Source of the DNA: Ktedonobacteria bacterium brp13
GTDB lineage: Bacteria > Chloroflexota > Ktedonobacteria > Ktedonobacterales > Ktedonobacteraceae
DNA length: 64,000 nucleotides
Assembly: GCA_015099395.1 (NCBI GenBank)
Contig: AP024096.1
Coordinates: forward strand, 2,108,001 to 2,172,000
Direction of reading: 5' to 3'
Position 1 is the first letter of the stretch, and each line of letters opens with the position of its first letter. A model generated the notes under the pieces. That model saw nothing but the letters and a program-made list of their open reading frames with translations. It made no database searches and was not told the origin of the DNA. Position numbers and translations under genes: made by a program. Below, piece after piece: positions 60,530 through 64,000 of the stretch.

Positions 60530-61642
60530 GTGAGCACACATAATAAAACCAATGTGGGTGTTATTGGCTGTGGTATTATCAGCTCCATTTACCTGGAGGC
60601 TCAGCAAAAATTCGATGTTCTCAATTATGTTGCATGCGCAGACATTGATCTAGAGCGTGCACGTGCACAGGCCCAACGCTATAACGTGCCGCGTGCGTGT
60701 ACCGTTGCAGAACTTCTGGCTGACCCCGAGATTGAAATCGTACTCAACCTGACCATTCCAAAGGTTCATGCTGAAGTTGGTATGGCAGCGCTCAATGCAG
60801 GCAAGGCAACCTATAGCGAAAAGCCGCTCGGTATCAAGCGAGAAGAAGGTCGGATCTTACTGGAAACAGGCAGAGAGAAAAACTTGCGCGTAGGCTGTGC
60901 TCCTGATACCTTCCTGGGTGGCGGTCTACAGACGTGCATCAAATTGATTAACGACGGTGCCATTGGCGAACCAGTCGCAGCGACCGCCTTTATGCTAAGT
61001 CATGGACCAGAGAACTGGCATGGCGATCCTGACTTCTATTACCAGCCGGGTGCTGGCCCTATGTTCGATATGGGTCCCTACTATCTGACCGCACTGATTG
61101 CTATGCTTGGACCTGTACGCCGGGTAAGTGGCTCAACACGCATCACATTCCCGGAGCGCACGATCACCAGCCAGCCAAAATATGGGCAGACGATCAAGGT
61201 CAATACTCCGACACACATTGCTGGTACGATGGATTTTGCGAGTGGCGCGACCTGCACAATCATCACCAGCTTTGATGTCTGGTCTCATAATCTCCCGCGC
61301 ATCGAGATCTACGGAACCGAGGGGACATTGATTGTACCAGATCCAAATACCTTCGGTGGTCTGGTAAAGATACAATCCGCGAAAAATAGCGGATGGGAAG
61401 ATGTTCCGCTTACGCATGCCTACACGGAGAACAGTCGCGGTATCGGCCTCGCAGATATGGCGCATGCAACACACTCTGGTCGCCAGCATCGCGCCAACGG
61501 AGAGCTCGCCTACCATGTGCTGGACATCATGGAGGCATTCCATGATTCGTCGCGTGAAGAGAAGCATATTACGTTAACCAGCAGTTGTCAGCGTCCAGCA
61601 CCACTCGATGCAGGGAAGCACGACTGGAGCGAGGATCGTTGA
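60530..61642 (+). CDS. Gfo/Idh/MocA-family oxidoreductase (first of two)
   Basis: 370 residues starting at GTG with GAAGAGG upstream. The Rossmann fold is at the N-terminus ([20 protein letters not shown]), then the family motif YSEKPLGIK with the catalytic Lys, and the C-terminal alpha/beta domain from [20 protein letters not shown]. Such enzymes oxidise or reduce sugars and inositols with NAD(P). A second member starts 30 bases after its stop, so the two probably act on successive or paired steps of one sugar pathway. Substrate unknown. Confidence 0.93.
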   Translation: MSTHNKTNVGVIGCGIISSIYLEAQQKFDVLNYVACADIDLERARAQAQRYNVPRACTVAELLADPEIEIVLNLTIPKVHAEVGMAALNAGKATYSEKPLGIKREEGRILLETGREKNLRVGCAPDTFLGGGLQTCIKLINDGAIGEPVAATAFMLSHGPENWHGDPDFYYQPGAGPMFDMGPYYLTALIAMLGPVRRVSGSTRITFPERTITSQPKYGQTIKVNTPTHIAGTMDFASGATCTIITSFDVWSHNLPRIEIYGTEGTLIVPDPNTFGGLVKIQSAKNSGWEDVPLTHAYTENSRGIGLADMAHATHSGRQHRANGELAYHVLDIMEAFHDSSREEKHITLTSSCQRPAPLDAGKHDWSEDR

Positions 61643-61672
61643 TAGTAGAGCATACACGAGGAGAGCATTCTT

Positions 61673-62824
61673 ATGAGTAGAGACGTAACCAATAGACGCT
61701 TACGTGCCGGTATTGTCGGTGGCGGCAAAGGCTCTTTCATTGGAGCAGTGCACCGCATTGCAGCGGAACTAGATGGGCAGGCAGAGGTTGTAGCAGGAGC
61801 GATGTCAACCGATCCACAGCGCGCAGAGGAATCCGCAAAAGCCTGGTACCTGGATCGCTCATACGCCAGCTATAAGGAGATGGCCGAAAAAGAGGCCAGC
61901 CGTCCCGATGGGATAGACTTCGTCATTATCGCAACACCCAATCATATGCACTTCCCGGTTGCGAAAGCCTTTCTGGAGCATGGTATCCACGTTGTGTCAG
62001 ACAAACCAATGTCCCTGAGTCTGCAAGAGGCACAGGAAGAGGTGGCACTGGTCGAGAAAAGCAAGCTCATCTTTGCACTTACGCACAACTACACCGGCTA
62101 TCCAATGGTCCGCCAGGCACGGGATATGGTACGCAACGGCGAACTCGGCGAGATACGCAAAGTGCTCGTTGAATACATCCAGGGCTGGTTGGTCGACGCG
62201 CAGGAGCAGCAGGGAAACAAGCAAGCTGAATGGCGAGCGGATCCCGCAAGGAATGGTATTGCAGGCAGCATCGGCGACATCGGTACCCATGCCGAAAATC
62301 TGCTGGAGTATATTACTGGCTTGAAGATCGCCTCCCTGAGTGCAGATCTCACCGCCTTCGTCCAGGGACGCCAGCTTGATGACGATGCCAACATGCTGTT
62401 ACGCATGGAGAATGGCGCGAAAGGTATCCTTACCTGCTCGCAGATCGCCGCTGGTGAAGAGAACAATCTGACGATTCGCATCTATGGCACAAAGGCTGGT
62501 CTGGAGTGGCATCAGATGGAGCCGAACACGCTTATCTTTAAGCCGCATGGCCAGGTGGCCCAACTCTATCGCACCAACGGCGGCTACACCAGCGAGTACT
62601 CACGAGCATCAACCCGTATTCCCGCCGGCCATCCCGAAGGCTTCCTGGAAGGGTTCGGCAATGTCTACCGGAACGTCATCGCCGACATTCGCCGTGTCGA
62701 AGCTGGCGAGCAGGCGCAGGGTGGCTATCCGACCGTCTATGACGGCCTGCGTGGTATGCTCTTTATCACAAAGGTAGTCGAAAGCTCGCGCAAAGGTGCG
62801 ACATGGATCAACATGAACGACTAG
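61673..62824 (+). CDS. Gfo/Idh/MocA-family oxidoreductase (second of two)
   Basis: 383 residues. LRAGIVGGGKGSFIGAVHRI is the nucleotide-binding loop, FVIIATPNHMHFPVAKAFLE and VSDKPMSLSLQEAQEEV (with the catalytic Lys) follow, and GSIGDIGTHAENLLEYITGL is the substrate side with the conserved Asp/His. The C-terminus (GHPEGFLEGFGNVYRNVIAD) is typical of members acting on inositol or keto-sugars. GAGGAG precedes the ATG. Co-transcribed with the first copy. Confidence 0.93.
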   Translation: MSRDVTNRRLRAGIVGGGKGSFIGAVHRIAAELDGQAEVVAGAMSTDPQRAEESAKAWYLDRSYASYKEMAEKEASRPDGIDFVIIATPNHMHFPVAKAFLEHGIHVVSDKPMSLSLQEAQEEVALVEKSKLIFALTHNYTGYPMVRQARDMVRNGELGEIRKVLVEYIQGWLVDAQEQQGNKQAEWRADPARNGIAGSIGDIGTHAENLLEYITGLKIASLSADLTAFVQGRQLDDDANMLLRMENGAKGILTCSQIAAGEENNLTIRIYGTKAGLEWHQMEPNTLIFKPHGQVAQLYRTNGGYTSEYSRASTRIPAGHPEGFLEGFGNVYRNVIADIRRVEAGEQAQGGYPTVYDGLRGMLFITKVVESSRKGATWINMND

Positions 62825-62881
62825 GGTGTGCGGATCAGTAGTAACTGTATCTATATACGTACGAAACCTTGACGAAATCCA

Positions 62882-62931
62882 TCGGGCCTTCCGATAATGT
62901 TCTAAAGCGGAAACATTGTCAGAAGGCCCGA
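62882..62931 (+). terminator. Long stem-loop after the oxidoreductase pair
   Basis: TCGGGCCTTC pairs with GAAGGCCCGA and, after one mismatch, GATAATGTT pairs with AACATTGTC (one wobble), making a 20-bp stem with a ten-base loop. It lies 58 bases past the stop. No T run follows, so it may also protect the message end. Confidence 0.6.
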
Positions 62932-62998
62932 CCTGTAATGGGATAAATGGCATTGTTCCTCTCTTTATTTCGGTTGCCACTAATGTTCACTATCGCCT

Positions 62999-63285
62999 GT
63001 AAGGACGCTAAAACCTCTGCCTCCCTCTTTGAGGGGGGATGTCGCCGCAGCGACAGGGGGGAGTAGATTCTCGCATTACGCTATTAACCTCGATTATCCA
63101 CTATCTATCACTCTTATCTTCATAGTTGGTAAGCGAGGATTACAGAGCATTGCTAGCTTTCTACTCCCCCCTGCCGCTATCGCGGCTTTCCCCCCTCAAA
63201 GAGGGAGGCAGGCTTTAGCGACATTACCTGTTTTGGTAAGCATCTGGTCGTTTTTCTTTTCCAATTACACCGATTAAGGTAGGAT
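62999..63285. repeat. GC-rich inverted-repeat element, copy at 63 kb
   Basis: Carries CCTCCCTCTTTGAGGGGGG with GTCGCCGCAGCGAC and AGGGGGGAGTAGA at 63019-63069, and the inverted partner CCCCCCTGCCGCTATCGCGG with CCCTCAAAGAGGGAGG at 63165-63213. The core between is diverged from the hydrogenase-operon copies, so this is an older or different copy. No gene lies in 62825-63345. Confidence 0.75.
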
Positions 63286-63345
63286 GACCACGCCTATAGG
63301 ACCAATCCGCCTTACCTATTTATCGAAGAGCCCTTGTAGGAACGT

Positions 63346-64000
63346 CTATTTTGGATGATGGACTTTTGATGCCTGAGCCTGAGCATACTTCCAATCGGCG
63401 TTGAAGGTCGCGAGTAGGCTCGCTACAACGCTTTTGTTCGAGATCATGATACCAACCTCACGGCTGTAGTGGAGAGATTGGTGGCTGAGGTTTTGTGAAC
63501 CTACAAATGCAAGCTGTTGATCAGCAATAATCATTTTAGCATGCATAAAATAGTGTGGCGTCACATTGACTGCAACCGCAGGGGTCAGGGTGCGATAGGT
63601 TTCGTTGTTATCAGCCGATGGCGCACCCTGTGGTTGGGGCGAAAGCGGAGGTAACATCAACTGTACCGCAACTCCGTGCTGAGCCGAATGCAAGAGGATC
63701 TGCTTTAGATTGAGTGCGCCTTCGCCGGGAGGATCGTTGAGATATTCCATCTGGATCGCCAGACTGTGTTTGGCGGTCCGCAGCAACAAAGGCAATAGCG
63801 AAAGCGCGTTGATATCAGAGACAATCAGATTGGACCCATCGGGGATCGTGGGCAGTGGATGACCGGCTCGATCCGCTAAGAAGATCGCTTTGAGCAACGC
63901 AATATCGTTGGGATCGGTATCACAGATGATGTATTCGCGATTGGCGTAGCCCGCCCGGTTGCCACCAAGAGCCTGCGCAGTAAAATTGGCGGTCATGATA
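63346..64000 (-). CDS. Phospholipase D-like protein, 5' part outside window
   Basis: At least 218 codons are visible with no stop up to the window edge; ATG at 63996 lies in the middle of what should be a longer protein. One HKD-type motif is complete: YFMHAKMIIADQQLAFVGSQ then NLSHQSLHYSREVGIMI. The first HKD motif expected in this family is not in the visible part and should lie beyond the edge. Family members cut or exchange phosphodiester bonds (phospholipases, cardiolipin synthases, nucleases). Which one cannot be told. Confidence 0.85.
   Translation of the reverse strand, partial: IMTANFTAQALGGNRAGYANREYIICDTDPNDIALLKAIFLADRAGHPLPTIPDGSNLIVSDINALSLLPLLLRTAKHSLAIQMEYLNDPPGEGALNLKQILLHSAQHGVAVQLMLPPLSPQPQGAPSADNNETYRTLTPAVAVNVTPHYFMHAKMIIADQQLAFVGSQNLSHQSLHYSREVGIMISNKSVVASLLATFNADWKYAQAQASKVHHPK

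Overview
The window looks like chromosomal DNA of a spore-forming, mycelial Chloroflexota of the class Ktedonobacteria. The reasons are an operon for a group 1h [NiFe]-hydrogenase with the accessory genes seen in Actinobacteria and Ktedonobacteria, an IscB of the type abundant in Ktedonobacter, a very high density of insertion sequences, and PIG-V and GT39 type membrane glycosyltransferases. The genus cannot be fixed from sequence alone.

Layout. 1-7.6 kb: a polyprenyl synthase cut by the window edge, an MmyB-type regulator divergent from an aldo/keto reductase that runs into a truncated dehydrogenase, and two secreted polysaccharide-active proteins (GH16, and a fascin-repeat beta-helix protein). 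7.6-12.7 kb: a TnpB element and small metabolic genes (VOC protein, methyltransferase, Rrf2 regulator with a divergent AhpD-like gene behind a clear promoter/operator, cupin). 12.6-16.6 kb: a nested element in which a group II intron sits inside the non-coding RNA locus just upstream of an intact IscB. 16.6-23 kb: an ECF sigma factor, a membrane beta-propeller protein and two membrane glycosyltransferases, flanked by IS21-like end repeats. 23-28 kb: an IS cluster (broken TnpB, IS1-like, IS5-like, IS4-like). 28-31.3 kb: GNAT, a decayed methyltransferase, a TetR regulator with a perfect operator, a small orphan protein and a TetR remnant.

31.5-47.6 kb is one minus-strand operon of about 16 kb. 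It runs hydrogenase small and large subunit, NifU-like protein, four uncharacterised accessory genes, maturation protease, a 33-residue membrane protein, hypA, hypB, hypF, hypC, two SIS-domain isomerases flanking a second HupF/HypC-like gene, hypD and hypE. Together these encode and mature an H2-oxidising enzyme, which in this clade is used to scavenge trace atmospheric H2. Large GC-rich inverted-repeat elements sit at two places inside the operon, and a 77-bp palindromic element sits in the leader of the small-subunit gene.

47.6-52.5 kb: a TnpB gene split cleanly by an IS481-like element (5-bp target duplication), next to an IS4-like element (10-bp target duplication). 52.5-64 kb: a frameshifted dehydrogenase with a MerR regulator and palindromic operator, an FMN-dependent hydroxy-acid oxidase, glucose-6-phosphate isomerase, a MEDS-domain sensor, an MgtC-like membrane protein, an HtrA-type protease, two tandem Gfo/Idh/MocA oxidoreductases and a phospholipase D-like protein cut by the window edge.

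The strongest candidate for something undescribed is the IscB locus. The intron boundaries are supported by an EBS1/IBS1 pairing, and sequences on the two sides of the intron can pair with each other over 10 bp. This suggests the guide RNA is split by the intron and must be spliced. All calls rest on reading the sequence; no database search was run.
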